This document shows positions 36,465 to 46,491 of a stretch of DNA of 64,000 nucleotides, in pieces. Under the pieces are notes generated by a model. The model saw only the letters and a program-made list of their open reading frames with translations, had not been told where the DNA came from and did not search any database. Position numbers and translations under genes: made by a program. The DNA comes from CAWJAP01 sp963834365. GTDB taxonomy: Bacteria > Acidobacteriota > Vicinamibacteria > Vicinamibacterales > Vicinamibacteraceae. Location: contig CAWIBS010000009.1 in the NCBI GenBank assembly GCA_963834365.1, positions 366,168 to 430,167 of the forward strand, in the 5' to 3' direction. Every line of letters starts with the position of its first letter. Within the stretch, counting starts at the first letter, position 1.

Positions 36465-37235
36465 ATGGACGCGCTGTACTCCGCCCTCTTCTATGCGGCA
36501 GTGGTCACCGCCCTGGCCGGCCTGTTCAGTCTGATTCGGCCTCTTCGTTGGGTCGGCATTCGGACGCGCCGGCGCGGAGTGCTGGTGGCGACAGTCGGGG
36601 CGGTGCTCGGGCTCGGCACGACCGTGCTCCCGACCCAGGTCCGTACGACCGCCGCTCGCGACATGCTCATCGACCAGTGGCTGCCGGAATGGCAGTTTGG
36701 CGAGTACCACGAGCGGCGCGTCCGCGCCAGCCCGGGGCAGCTGTTCACCGCGATCCGGCGCGTCCGGTCGTCTGACATCTTTCTGTTCCGAACGCTCATT
36801 GCTCTCCGCAATCCAAGCCGAGACGGCCAGGGCGAGCACATTCTCAATCCGCCGGAAGAGAAGCCGATTCTCGACGTCGCGCTGGCGGGTGGGTTCATTC
36901 TGTTAGGCGAAGAGGCGGACCGCGAGCTGCTCCTCGGCGCGGTCGTCATCGCGCCTCCTGATGTCGTCCGCACCGCGCACCGCGGGGATGCGCCGTCGTT
37001 GGATCATGCGCTTTTCAGAACGCTCGGCAGGCCGGGCTTCGCGCGGGCCGTGATGAACTTCCGCGTGGTCCCCGAGTCGGACGGCTGGACGCGCGTGACA
37101 ACTGAGACGCGGGTCCACGCGGTGGACCGGCCAACCCAGCGGCAGTTCGCGCAGTACTGGCGGGTCATCTATCCGGGAAGCTGGATCATCCGGTGGAGCT
37201 GGCTGCGCGCAATCGAAGGGAGGAGCTCACGTTAG
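36465..37235 (+). CDS. Membrane-anchored SRPBCC-like hypothetical protein
   Basis: 256 residues with two N-terminal hydrophobic segments (LYSALFYAAVVTALAGLFSL and GVLVATVGAVLGLGTTV). From about residue 75, YHERRVRASPGQLFTAIRRV, ILDVALAGGFILLGEE, ARAVMNFRVVPESDGWTRVT and TETRVHAVDRPTQRQFAQYW follow the strand pattern of START/SRPBCC lipid-binding domains. ATG 36465 is the first good start. It probably binds a lipid or hydrophobic ligand at the outer face of the inner membrane. The gene is divergent from the MocR regulator, which may control it. Confidence 0.65.
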   Translation: MDALYSALFYAAVVTALAGLFSLIRPLRWVGIRTRRRGVLVATVGAVLGLGTTVLPTQVRTTAARDMLIDQWLPEWQFGEYHERRVRASPGQLFTAIRRVRSSDIFLFRTLIALRNPSRDGQGEHILNPPEEKPILDVALAGGFILLGEEADRELLLGAVVIAPPDVVRTAHRGDAPSLDHALFRTLGRPGFARAVMNFRVVPESDGWTRVTTETRVHAVDRPTQRQFAQYWRVIYPGSWIIRWSWLRAIEGRSSR

Positions 37236-37242
37236 TCGTCAT

Positions 37243-37498
37243 GAGCGGGACTCACCGGACCCGGGTGTCCAACGTGCTTGTCGTGGGATCCGGTGCCGCG
37301 GGTCTGCGCGCCGCCATCGCCGTCCACACCGCCGGACGCGAAGTCGTGATCGTCGGCAAGCGACTGCGCAAGGACGCTCATACAGTCCTGGCGGCGGGCG
37401 GTATCAATGCCGCACTTGGGATCGTCGACCCTGAGGATCGGTGGCAGCACCATTTTGCCGACACCGTCGTCGAGGGCCACTCCGAGCATCTCGGATGA
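37243..37498 (+). pseudogene. N-terminal remnant of an FAD-dependent flavoprotein subunit
   Basis: From ATG 37243 the translation reads VSNVLVVGSGAAGLRAAIAV (Rossmann GxGxxG), HTAGREVVIVGKRLRKDAHT, VLAAGGINAALG and DRWQHHFADTVVEG, the start of succinate dehydrogenase/fumarate reductase or L-aspartate oxidase flavoproteins. A stop at 37496-37498 ends it after about 84 residues, where the family is normally over 500. The sequence to the right is unrelated, so the rest was deleted. Confidence 0.75.
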
Positions 37499-37578
37499 AT
37501 TGCGTCTGTTGGTTCATGGAAGGGAGAGCGTGCCGTTGGAGGGTCGCTTACTCGAATGAACAAGGGTTTCATCTTCTC

Positions 37579-38520
37579 ATGCGAATATTCCTCGCAGGCG
37601 CCACTGGCGCAGTCGGAAAGCATCTCGTCCCGCTGCTGCGCGAAGCCGGTCACGTTGTCGTTGGAACAACGCGGTCGCGCGAGAAGGCGGAGCACCTCAG
37701 GGCGCAAGGGATACAGGCAGAGATCCTGGATGCACTGGACCGCGAGGCGACCGTCAGGGCTGTCATCGGGGCCCGACCCGACGCGATTGTTCACCAGTTG
37801 ACCGCAATCCCCGCGAACCTGAACCTTCGCCGGTTCGACCGGGAGTTCGCCCTGACGAATCGGCTGCGAACCGAGGGGACTGACAATCTTCTCGCGGCCG
37901 CGCGGGCGGCCGGCGTGCGACGAGTCGTCGCGCAAAGCTTTGCCGGGTGGACCTACGAGAGGGCCGGCGGAGCCGTCAAGACGGAGGATGATCCATTGGA
38001 TCCCGAGCCTCCTCCTGCATTTCGCCGGACGTTGGATGCGATTCGCTACCTGGAAGCGGCACTTCAGGCCGCAGAAGATATCGAACCGATCGCTCTGCGT
38101 TATGGATGGTTCTACGGTCCAGGGACATCTCTCGGCCGCGGCGCCGCGCTCCTCGACGCGATACGACGACGGCAATTCCCGATCGTTGGCAACGGCACCG
38201 GGATCTGGTCGTTCATCCACATCGCTGACGCGGCGGCCGCCACGGTGGCTGCACTCGAGCGCGGCGCCCCGGGGATCTACAACGTCGCCGACGACGAGCC
38301 CGCGCCGGTATGCGAGTGGCTGCCATTTCTGGCCAGCGCGACTGGTGCGCCGCCGCCGCGACGCGTTCCCTCGTGGCTGGCGAGAATACTGATCGGCCGT
38401 CATGGCATTGTGCTGATGAACGAGAACAGGGGCTCTTCGAACAAGAAGGCGAAGTCGGCGCTGGACTGGCGCCCTCGCTATGCAAGCTGGCGCACGGGCT
38501 TCATCGACGGTCTCGGATAG
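37579..38520 (+). CDS. NAD-dependent epimerase/dehydratase family (extended SDR)
   Basis: The 313-residue protein begins MRIFLAGATGAVGKHLVPLL with GxxGxxG, then AGHVVVGTTRSREKAEHL, DAIVHQLTAIPANLNLRR, GVRRVVAQSFAGWTYERAGG and IALRYGWFYGPGTSLGRGAA. The substrate-binding half contains FPIVGNGTGIWSFIHIADAA and PGIYNVADDEPAPVCEWLPF. The usual YxxxK is not obvious (FAGWTYERAGG gives a Tyr without the expected Lys), so catalysis by the standard mechanism is uncertain. ATG 37579 is the likely start; it follows the flavoprotein remnant by 80 bases. Confidence 0.8.
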   Translation: MRIFLAGATGAVGKHLVPLLREAGHVVVGTTRSREKAEHLRAQGIQAEILDALDREATVRAVIGARPDAIVHQLTAIPANLNLRRFDREFALTNRLRTEGTDNLLAAARAAGVRRVVAQSFAGWTYERAGGAVKTEDDPLDPEPPPAFRRTLDAIRYLEAALQAAEDIEPIALRYGWFYGPGTSLGRGAALLDAIRRRQFPIVGNGTGIWSFIHIADAAAATVAALERGAPGIYNVADDEPAPVCEWLPFLASATGAPPPRRVPSWLARILIGRHGIVLMNENRGSSNKKAKSALDWRPRYASWRTGFIDGLG

Positions 38521-38600
38521 CCCCATGGATTCCCGCCTGCAGAAGAGCAGGCGACTCGAAGAATGAGTCGCCCGCTCCATGGTCGCGCCCGTCTTCGGGA

Positions 38601-39634
38601 CTACTTGAGAGGGACGAACGCGAGCCCGTTGTTGGGATTCATGGGGATCACCAGCTGCTTCGCACCCTCGTCGTAGCACATCGACGCTGCGTTGGGGATG
38701 TTGCTGGCGATGAGCTCGGCGGGCTGGCCCGGACGGATGCGAGAGACGCCGCCGTTCTGCACGCTGCTGACGTATTTCGTGCCATCCGGCATGATCACGA
38801 GCCCGTCGCTCCCGGTTTGCGCGGCACGCTCCGTCTTCAACAGCTTCGCGTCCTTCGAGAAGGTCAGGATCTCGTCCGTCCCCATGTTGGCGACCACCAC
38901 GTTGCCCTGGGGATCGAGTGCGATGCCGTTGGGCTGACGAAGCGGCGCGCCCTGTACAAGGATTGATGCGGCGCCGTCGGGCGTGATCTTCCATACCTGC
39001 CAGGTCGAGGCGTCCGGCGTCTGACCGCCCACACCGGTCTGCGTCGCGTAGACGGTGCCGTCGTCGGCAACCTCGATGTCGTTGAACCAGGTCGAGCGAT
39101 CGACACGCACTTCGCCCACCGGCGCGCCCGTTTTCATGTCGAACCAGCGGACGACGGCGACACTGGGCTCGCTCGGGCTCGTCCCGCCGTCGCGGTCGGC
39201 GACATAAAGACGCCCGTTGGCGATGTCGCTGCCATACGGCTCGTTGAGGACGAGAGGCGGCGTCAGTGTGGCGCGCTGCGCGGGCACCTGGACGCCAATC
39301 CACCGCGCCGTGTGGACCGAACCATCGTGATTGATGAAGGAGACCCAGGCGTTGTTGGTCTCGATGTTCTGCGGCACGCCGCGGTTCGGCACGACAATCA
39401 GCCCGCGAGTCGCGTCGTAGGAGCAACTCTCCGCCGAGTAGATCGCGCCATACACCTTGACGTTCGACGACGTGGGGTTGAACGTGCCGTCGGCGGCGGG
39501 GGCCACCGGCAGGCCAAGGCGGTTTCCCACGGAATAGGGCTGCGGCGACTGGGTGGCGGCTGCGCCAGCAAGACAGCTCCAGCAACGCCACTCACCAACA
39601 CGGCCACACCAACCGTTGTCCTCACTCGCGTCAT
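38601..39634 (-). CDS. Secreted SMP-30/NHL-type beta-propeller, one frameshift
   Basis: ATG 39634 after CAGGAG starts the signal peptide MTRVRTTVGVAVLVSGVAGA; an indel near 39555 then shifts the frame into NRLGLPVAPAADGTFNPTS. The body is a propeller: GLIVVPNRGVPQNIETNNAW, RLYVADRDGGTS, STWFNDIEVADDGTVYATQT, QPNGIALDPQGNVVVANMGT and SDGLVIMPDGTKYVSSVQNG. This is the SMP-30/gluconolactonase-like family of calcium-dependent lactonases and related secreted proteins; the typical metal-site Glu/Asn/Asp residues are plausible in FNDIEV and NGIALD. About 344 residues. Confidence 0.75.
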
Positions 39635-40087
39635 GGATCTGCTCCTGTTGATGTTGTTGCTGCCCCGCCGCAGGGGCTCACACCGCGGCCCGTTGATCAC
39701 CCCAAGTCTCGACGCCAGGCGCTTACACCGACACGTGTCGCGCTCAGCAGAATGGTAAGGTGACGCCTGGAGCTGGACGTTGAAAATCAGCGCTCGGAAT
39801 CAGCTGCCTGGTACAACCACCGCCGCCCCCTTTCCGCTGGCGGTTTCCCTTGCGATGCGCCGTCGGCCCATGGAACCTCTGGCGCAAGTTGCCGCCCTTT
39901 CCGGCTGTCGAACGGGATGCTGACCCGAAGGAATGAGAACGGGCGGTGCTGATCGCCTCACGAAACTCTCATCGGTGTATCGGCTTCGGACGTGAAGGTC
40001 GGGCGTCGGCCACAACAGCTGGCCGCCGGCGTCCGCCACTGAGGAACTCTAGGTATGGCTGTTCGCGCATCGACGGAGGGAGGACGC
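39635..40087. other. Intergenic, no gene recognised
   Basis: About 450 bases between divergent genes. No frame shows family character and no repeat was found. It must contain promoters for both neighbours; the last bases carry GGAGGAC, the ribosome site of the serine hydrolase at 40088. Confidence 0.5.
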
Positions 40088-41182
40088 ATGACGCGCCGCC
40101 GCTTTCTCGCCGTGGCCAGCGTCGTCACGGGCATGACTGGCGCGACGGCCGCGGAAACGCCGGTCGCCGCGCAGAAGGCCGATCTCGCAGCGCGGTTCGA
40201 AGAGGCAAGCCGGCTGATGCGCGCCCAGACGGACAGGGGCGAAGTGGCCGCGGCGGTGCTGCATGTCCACCGGGCAGGCCAGGAGATTTCCCGCGCCTTC
40301 GGCGCGGCGCGCGTCGACCTGCCGTTCCTGATTGCCTCGCCCACCAAGCCGATGACCGCGTCGGCGGTGCTGTGGCTCCGCGATCGGCGCGAGCTGGCGC
40401 TGAACGATCCGGTGGAGAAATACCTGCCAGAGTTCCGCGGCGGCGAGCGCGGCGCGGTCACCATCCGGCACCTGCTCACGCACACGTCGGGGCTGCCCGA
40501 CATGCTCCCGGAAAATACCGAGCTTCGCCGTCAGCACGCGCCCCTGTCGGAGTTCGTGGCTCGAACCTGCCGCACGCCACTGCTCTTCCGACCCGGCGAG
40601 AAGGTCAGCTACCAGAGCATGGGCATCCTGCTGGCGGCGGCGATCGTCGAGAAGGTCAGCGGCGAGCCGATGCCGGGATTCATGGCGCGGACGATTTTCA
40701 ACCCGCTGCGCATGCGGCAGACGTCGTTCGGCCTGGGCGGTCGCCGGATCGCGGATACCGCCCAGTGCCAGGTGCCGGAGGCCGAACGGAGCGACTGGGA
40801 CTGGAACAGCCCGTACTGGCGGAACCTCGGCGCGCCGTGGGGCGGCGCCCACGCGACCGCGCGCGATCTCGGGACGTTCCTGGAGGCGTTCGCGTCCCCG
40901 GACGCCGAAGTGTTGCCGGGCGCCACACGGCGCGAGATGCGCGCGATCCAGACGGGCACGCTGCGGCCAAGCTTCGGCCTGGGCTGGCAGCGCGAGCCGG
41001 GGGCCTTCGGCCGGACGTGCTCCATGGAGACGTTCGGGCACTTCGGTTCGACCGGCACTGTGATCTGGCACGATCCGGCAACGGCCACGAGTTGCGTCGT
41101 GCTCACGACGAGACCGGCCACCGATTCCAAGAGCGGCCTTCTCCTCCCCGTTTCGGAGATCATTGGACGCACGAGCCGCTGA
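40088..41182 (+). CDS. Serine beta-lactamase-like hydrolase (class C/esterase family), Tat-type signal
   Basis: ATG 40088 is fixed by GGAGG just upstream. The N-terminus MTRRRFLAVASVVTGMTGA is a Tat-like signal. The catalytic SxxK is SPTK (S84-K87), the Tyr loop is SYQSMG (Y175-Q-S177) and the third motif is FGHFGSTGTV near the C-terminus. RHLLTHTSGLPDMLP is the conserved helix of the class C beta-lactamase/EstB group. Members hydrolyse esters or D-amino peptides and often degrade cell-wall fragments; a true beta-lactamase role is not implied. 364 residues, intact. Confidence 0.85.
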   Translation: MTRRRFLAVASVVTGMTGATAAETPVAAQKADLAARFEEASRLMRAQTDRGEVAAAVLHVHRAGQEISRAFGAARVDLPFLIASPTKPMTASAVLWLRDRRELALNDPVEKYLPEFRGGERGAVTIRHLLTHTSGLPDMLPENTELRRQHAPLSEFVARTCRTPLLFRPGEKVSYQSMGILLAAAIVEKVSGEPMPGFMARTIFNPLRMRQTSFGLGGRRIADTAQCQVPEAERSDWDWNSPYWRNLGAPWGGAHATARDLGTFLEAFASPDAEVLPGATRREMRAIQTGTLRPSFGLGWQREPGAFGRTCSMETFGHFGSTGTVIWHDPATATSCVVLTTRPATDSKSGLLLPVSEIIGRTSR

Positions 41183-41263
41183 TGCCGCGGTGACGGGCGG
41201 GGTTGTGATTGTCGAGCGGCCTGACCAGGCGGTGCACATGCCGGTGCCGGCGGCGTGTGGCAG

Positions 41264-41392
41264 GTGAGCGACCGGATCTGGCTCGTCACCTTCATGGACT
41301 ACGATCTCGGCTACTTCGACGACGAGACATGCGGCCTCGAGCCAATCGAGAACCCCCTCGGCCCCAAAGTGTTACCTATGTCTCCGGAATAA
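41264..41392 (+). pseudogene. IS481-like element remnant (C-terminal end)
   Basis: From 41264 the frame reads SDRIWLVTFMDYDLGYFDDE, TCGLEPIENPLGPKVLPMSP and ends at TAA 41390-41392. WLVSFMDYDLGYFD and IENPFGPKVLPM are characteristic of the C-terminal tail of IS481-type transposases. No integrase core precedes it. Just past and across the stop two related 20-base units, GTTACCTATGTCTCCGGAAT and GTCACCCATGTGACCGGAAT, stand in tandem, as at the ends of such elements. Confidence 0.5.
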
Positions 41393-41448
41393 ATCCGTCA
41401 CCCATGTGACCGGAATGGACCATCAGCTCCCAGCCACCAAGCCTCGAT

Positions 41449-44400
41449 TCAACCGCCTCTGACGAGCACCTTGTACAAGGGCGAAGCCACGCCGGCTTCG
41501 ACGTAGCGGATGTTGGACACCACGACGTAGATCGTGGTGCCGGGATCGAGACTGCGCACGGTGCGCTCGCCTTCGAGCACGTCGCGGCAACCGGCCTCTC
41601 CATCGACATACACTTTGTAAGCGAGGTGCTCCCCGGTGCCGCCGCGCTCCGCGAGGATGGTGCCGATCGACATCCGTGCAGTGAGCGTGATCTTGACGAT
41701 GTCGGTCTGCAGGTTCTCGAGCGAGCCGAACACGAACTTGACCGAGGGCCAGGAAAACAACGACGACACATCGCCCGTGCCGTCCTGCAACCGGCAGGGC
41801 GTGGTGAGCGCCCCGTCGAAGGTCATCGTCTTTTCCATCACCTGGTTCTTCGCCCAGTTGAAGTACTCGCGGCCGAGATTCGCGAACAACAGCGTTGGAG
41901 GATTCTCCAGTCGATCGGCGACCGCGGCAGTCGACCCGCCGCGCAGGAAAAACGACGTCAACTCGCCCAGGCTGAGGTTCCGCTGATTGGCCTGGAACAG
42001 ATGGACCCAGAAGTCCTGTGACGCGTACGGATATGACTGCTCCGGCTCGACGTCGGCGTAGCCCCGCGTCAACTCGACGTCCACCCGACGCAGCGGCCGG
42101 AACCAATCCACGCTTGGCGACCGGTGCATGGTCATGTCAGATTGGATTGCCGCTTCGGCCGTTCCCTCGATCACCCACGCGTCCCGGGGAGCGTTGTAGA
42201 TGCTCCCATAGGCGAACTGAATGGCATGGAACAGCTCGTGGCGGAGTGATGCTTCGCAGAGCTGCTTCCGTGACCATCCCGGTTGCCGGGTCCAGACACA
42301 CGGTCACCGAGCGATCGACCGGCGCATACAGGCCGGACTCCGGCTCGCTCGCAACCGGTCGTAAGGGGAGTGATGAAGATGTCCCGGTACACGCGGTCGT
42401 GGAGATTGATGGTGAAACGACCATCGGCTCCGAGGGACGCGGATCCGGATGCGAGCGCAGGCTCCGGAAACCCCTGGGCCTGGAAGCTCTTGTACGCCTC
42501 GAGCATGGTCTCCGCAACGAACGCCTCTTCGACAAACGTGCATGTCGGGCTCCCCTCGAACCCGAAACAGGTCACGTCGAACACCGGCGTCTCATCGTCC
42601 GAGCGCGCCTCTCTCGCTGCGGATGTTTCCCGAGGCGAGAGATCGGGATGCTCAATGAGCGTGAACGTCGTGCCCTCGCCCTGCAGCGCGGCGCGGACGA
42701 CGATGTAGAGGCGGTTGGTGGCGTCGTACACGCCCGTGACCGGCTTCCAGAGCTCTCCGGACGCGGGGCCGTCGAGCAGCGAGGCCGCCGGGACGAGCGC
42801 GGCCACGCCAAGCCGCGTCGTATCGGCATCCTCCGGAACCGGCAACGCGACGACGAACGGCATGTCGACCGGTGCGAAGGTCGTGCACTGTGCGCCGATG
42901 TTGTAGTGGCCGCCGAGCTGTCGCGCCCCGGCGAAGATCGGCACGGCTGGCGCCGCAACCTCCCGGATCCACACCGGGAGCGGCTCCGACACCGTGCCGT
43001 CGACCGCGCCGAGCAGCACGCCGGCCGGTCCGGTGAGAACACTCGCACTCGTCAGTGTGTCCGTCGGCTCGAAGGCGGGCTGGCATTCGACCGGCACCGG
43101 CGGCGGATCCTCGATTCCATCGTCGAAATAGATGGCGCCACGCCCTTCCTGATCGCCGCTCGCGCCAATGACCACAGTGGCGCCATCGAACAGCACGGCC
43201 CTTCCGAAAGAGTCGCCGCCGAACCCGTCGGCCGCGATCAGCTTCCGGGCCTGCTGCCAGACCGCCGGGTCGGCCTCGCTCTGCTCGAAGACATAGGCGG
43301 CGCCCTGGAAGCTCTTCCCGCCGATGGCCGCGCCGTCGGCGCCTGCGAGCACCGTCCCGCCCGAGACCGCCACCGCCCGGCCGAACTGCGCGAACGCCGT
43401 AGGATTCTGAGGCCGACAACGTCGTGCGGTGCGCCCAGTCGTCGGCGCCGCCCGCGCTGCGCTCGAACACGTAGACCGCGCCGGCAGCCACACCGATGGT
43501 CTGGTTCTCCGCCGATCGCGCTCCGATTGCGAGGAGGTCGCCGTCGAGCGCGACCGCCGCGCCGAAGAAGTCGTTGTCGCTGTTGCTCTCCTCGCGGGCA
43601 CAGCGCTGCGCTTCGTCACGGACGCCGGGGCTCTCGAGCGCGAGCTCGGCAACCGTGCGTCCGCCCGTGCACCGATCCGCGCCGGGCGCGATGAACCGGC
43701 GCACGAGCGTCCAGGTGTCCCGCACGACCGCGTCGCGCCTGAACAGATAAGCCGCGCCGTCGTTCTCGAGCTCGCCGCTCACGTCCGCGCGCGACGCGCC
43801 GACGAGCAGCAGGTCGCCCTGCAGCGCGAGCGCGCTGCCAAAGAGCTCCAGCGTTCCTCCATCCGCAACGGTCGCATCGTCCAGCGTCGTGACCGGGCCC
43901 CACTGACCCACACCGCCGCGGTTGCGCTCGTAAATCGTGACCTGGCCGTTGCCGGAGCCTGAGGAGCTGGCGTCGGCGCCGACGATCAAGAGGTCGCCCT
44001 GCAGCGCGAGACTGCTGCCGAAGTGCCCGCCGAAGCCGATGTCCTCATCGGTGAGTTTGGCCACCTGCCCCCAGGCATCCGGTCCGCCCTGGTTGCGCTC
44101 GAACACGTAGACCGCGCCCTGCTGGACGACGTTGTCGATCGCCGCATTCGGCGCGCCGACGGCGAGGGTGTCGCCGTCGAGCGCGACGCTCAGGCCGAAC
44201 TGCTGGAAGGCTGCGGGATCGAGCGGCTGCACACGCTTCCGCTCCGTCCAGCCGCTGGCGGCGGCATCGCGCAGGAAGACGTGAACGGCGCCGGCCGATA
44301 TGCTGCCGTTCACGGGGGCAAACGGTGCGGTGCTGACCAGGACGTCGCCGCTCCGGGTGACGGCGTGCCCGAAGTGGTCTGCGTCCGTGCTCCCGCCCGC

Positions 44401-44590
44401 CACGATCTTCGCCTGTACTGAGTACCGGAGCTGGTGCCTGCTGCGCCCGCAGCGGCGGCTCGACCTGGCACACGCCGAGCACGACCGCTGCGAGCGTCAG
44501 GAGGCGCGCCGCCAGGCGTGCAGGTGCAGAAGCGAGACGCCCGGCGTCAACGTCTGCTGGTGATCTGGCTTCAATCGCGTCCGTGTTCAT
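41449..44590 (-). CDS. Secreted FG-GAP-repeat protein with C-terminal HELFH metallopeptidase-like domain, frameshifted
   Basis: ATG 44590 starts a signal region (LAARLLTLAAVVLGVCQV). Then come about seven FG-GAP/integrin-type repeats: FGHAVTRSGDVLVSTAPFAP, FGLSVALDGDTLAVGAPNAA, FGSSLALQGDLLIVGADASS, FGSALALQGDLLLVGASRAD, FFGAAVALDGDLLAIGARSA and FGRAVLFDGATVVIGASG. A middle domain (HYNIGAQCTTFAPVDMPFVV) follows. The C-terminal part has LRHELFHAIQFAYG (HELFH at 42226-42240) and, about 20 residues later, WVIEGTAEA, together fitting a gluzincin zinc site. The frame changes near 44425, 43430, 42370 and 42265; reading across them gives about 1045 continuous residues. Likely an exported propeller-linked protease. 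Confidence 0.7.
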
Positions 44591-45120
44591 GCCGCTGCGC
44601 GCTCCGGCTCGCACCGCTACTGGTGACTACGCAAGAGCGAGGGGCAACCGGACACTGGGCGGCTGAGGCACTGGGCGGCTGGAGAACTGGGGGGCTGCCT
44701 GTCGGGCGTTGTCGAGTTGTTCGCGCCATTGGGCGGGAGGCCGTCGAACAGGCTCGTGACCAGACACGCTTCGGCCAAGGACTCACGCTGCGACACCGAC
44801 CGTCGTCGTCTCCGAGACGACGTTCCACTCCCGCCAGCGCCGGCGCATCACCATGCGATAGTTGGGTGCCGAAAGCGCATGGCGGCCGGGCCGACACTGG
44901 TTGCAGACCTGTACTGAACACGGAAACAGAAACGCGCAGCATGCCGCGGGCTCTTGAATCGTGGCAGCCCTCGCTCACGCTGGCGGACTGGTTGCTGCGG
45001 ATGCTCGACGCGGTTGTTCTGGCGCCAGCCGCGGACATGGGAAACAGTCGGCATCACGAGGGCTTTCGCCCCCGCGACCCCACCATTCGCCGCTGGCTGG
45101 GTCACGACGAACAGGACGCG
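44591..45120. other. Intergenic stretch with a short tandem repeat
   Basis: 530 bases with no recognisable gene. The left part holds a three-copy 16-bp repeat (listed separately). The remainder shows no family character in any frame. Confidence 0.5.
44654..44697. repeat. Three-copy 16-bp tandem repeat
   Basis: ACTGGGCGGCTG occurs at 44654-44665 and 44670-44681 and, with one change (ACTGGGGGGCTG), at 44686-44697. The four-base spacers are AGGC and GAGA, so the period is exactly 16 bp. It lies outside genes. Confidence 0.75.
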
Positions 45121-46224
45121 CTACGAGCGCGAGCCGAGCAGGCGCGCGGCGACGGCGCGGAAGCGGTCGTGGTGCGGGCCGGTCACGAACATCCAGCGAA
45201 GCACGCGTACGCTGACGGCTCCGCTGGCGCTGGCCGGCATGATCTGGTCGAGCGTCTTGATTGGCTGGGTGCGAATGCGGTCGAGCAACGCCACCCGGTG
45301 CACGCACGACACGGTGCAGTGCGGCGCACAGCTCTTCGCGCTCGTGCTCTCGCGCCGCACATCCTCGGTGGTGTACTCGGCCAGCGGGATCCCTGGATGC
45401 CCGCGCTGCTGTGAGCACCAATGCACCAGGCCGTCCTCGCAGATGTAGAGATAGCGGCCGCCGGCCCCGCACTGCCAGTCGTTCGGGCGCCCGAACGCGA
45501 GGTTCCGCTGGAAATCGTTCTGCTTCTGTACCGTGTAGAACGGCGCAGTCAGCGAGGTGATCTCGCTGTAGACGCGCCGCTGCTCCGGCGTCAGCGGTAT
45601 CAGGCGGCCGTGACCGTTGTGGATCAGGCCGACGGTCGCCGTGAGACCCAGCTCGATCGCCCGCTTCGCGATCGTCAGTGCGTCCTCAGGGTTGCTCAAG
45701 TCGCCGCCAAGCACAGAGTTGATGTTGACGCTGAAGGCGGCGTGTGTCGCCAGCATCTGCAGCTTCGCGTCAAGCACCTTCAGGCTCTTCTTCGAGATGT
45801 CGTCAGGCTTCACGTTGTCGATGCTGATTTGCAGGTGATCCAGCCCGGCGTGGTTGAAGTCCTCGATGCGCTTCTCGTTGAGGAGGTAGCCGTTGGTGAT
45901 CAGTCCAGCCAGCGCGCCGGTTCCGCGGATGTGCCGGATGAGCTCGTCGAGGTCAGGGTGTAGCAGCGGCTCGCCGCCGCTGATCTCGATGTTCGCCGTG
46001 CGCAGCCGAGCCAGGTGATCGATGCGCTCGCGCATGGTCGCCAGCGCCACCGGTGGAGAATGCTTGTCGTACTCGTTGCAGTAGGTGCACGCCAGGTTGC
46101 AGCGGCGGATCGGAACGATCTGCGCGAGGATGGGATGACTCGCGGACTGGAAGCCCCGCGCCACCATTCTGGCCTCTCTCCACTTGCGGGCGGAGGTTCG
46201 GAGCATGCGCGGCGGCCGCAGCAT
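45121..46224 (-). CDS. Radical SAM protein with C-terminal SPASM-like Cys cluster
   Basis: From ATG 46224, 367 residues. The 4Fe-4S site is PIRRCNLACTYCNEY (C42, C46, C49; CxxxCxxC). ISGGEPLLHPDLDELIRHI and ITNGYLLNEKRIEDFNHAG are the SAM-binding strands, and DHLQISIDNVKPDDI continues the barrel. The C-terminal region has further Cys (NDWQCGAGGRYLYICEDGLV, HWCSQQRG, CAPHCTVSCVHRV), as in SPASM or related auxiliary-cluster enzymes. Such proteins modify peptides, cofactors or hopanoid-type lipids. No small precursor peptide gene is adjacent, so the substrate is not known. An alternative start is ATG 46206. Confidence 0.85.
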   Translation of the reverse strand: MLRPPRMLRTSARKWREARMVARGFQSASHPILAQIVPIRRCNLACTYCNEYDKHSPPVALATMRERIDHLARLRTANIEISGGEPLLHPDLDELIRHIRGTGALAGLITNGYLLNEKRIEDFNHAGLDHLQISIDNVKPDDISKKSLKVLDAKLQMLATHAAFSVNINSVLGGDLSNPEDALTIAKRAIELGLTATVGLIHNGHGRLIPLTPEQRRVYSEITSLTAPFYTVQKQNDFQRNLAFGRPNDWQCGAGGRYLYICEDGLVHWCSQQRGHPGIPLAEYTTEDVRRESTSAKSCAPHCTVSCVHRVALLDRIRTQPIKTLDQIMPASASGAVSVRVLRWMFVTGPHHDRFRAVAARLLGSRS

Positions 46225-46491
46225 ACTCGGATCATAATGCCGGATGCGGGCCTTTGATTCGGCAGGCTGGACGACGAGGCTGACGGCGTCGTATCTGGCG
46301 ATCATTGCCGGGTTGATCGCGATCCTCGGGAATGCTGTTCCGGCCGGGTCTGGCTGGTCGCGGTCCACCTCACGCTCTCCGGGTCGTTGTCGCGCCGAAA
46401 CAATCGCCCAATCTGGCCGTGCGCGCACGCGACATTGAACCCGACGCAGCAGGCGCTCGACGTCCCGACGACTCTCGATATTGCCCTCTTC

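Noticed and set aside
37378..39591. Long minus-strand frame of about 737 residues
   Set aside because: It runs antisense over the SDR gene and through the wrong frame of the propeller gene; composition is Arg/Ala-rich without motifs.
40088..41182. Antibiotic beta-lactamase
   Set aside because: The SxxK and YxS/HxG motifs fit the broad serine hydrolase/esterase group, and nothing in the sequence points specifically to beta-lactam hydrolysis.
46244..46490. Hydrophobic segment (RLTASYLAIIAGLIAILG) left of the DUF1569 gene
   Set aside because: Could be a membrane protein start, but the frame breaks after about 35 residues and no family is evident.
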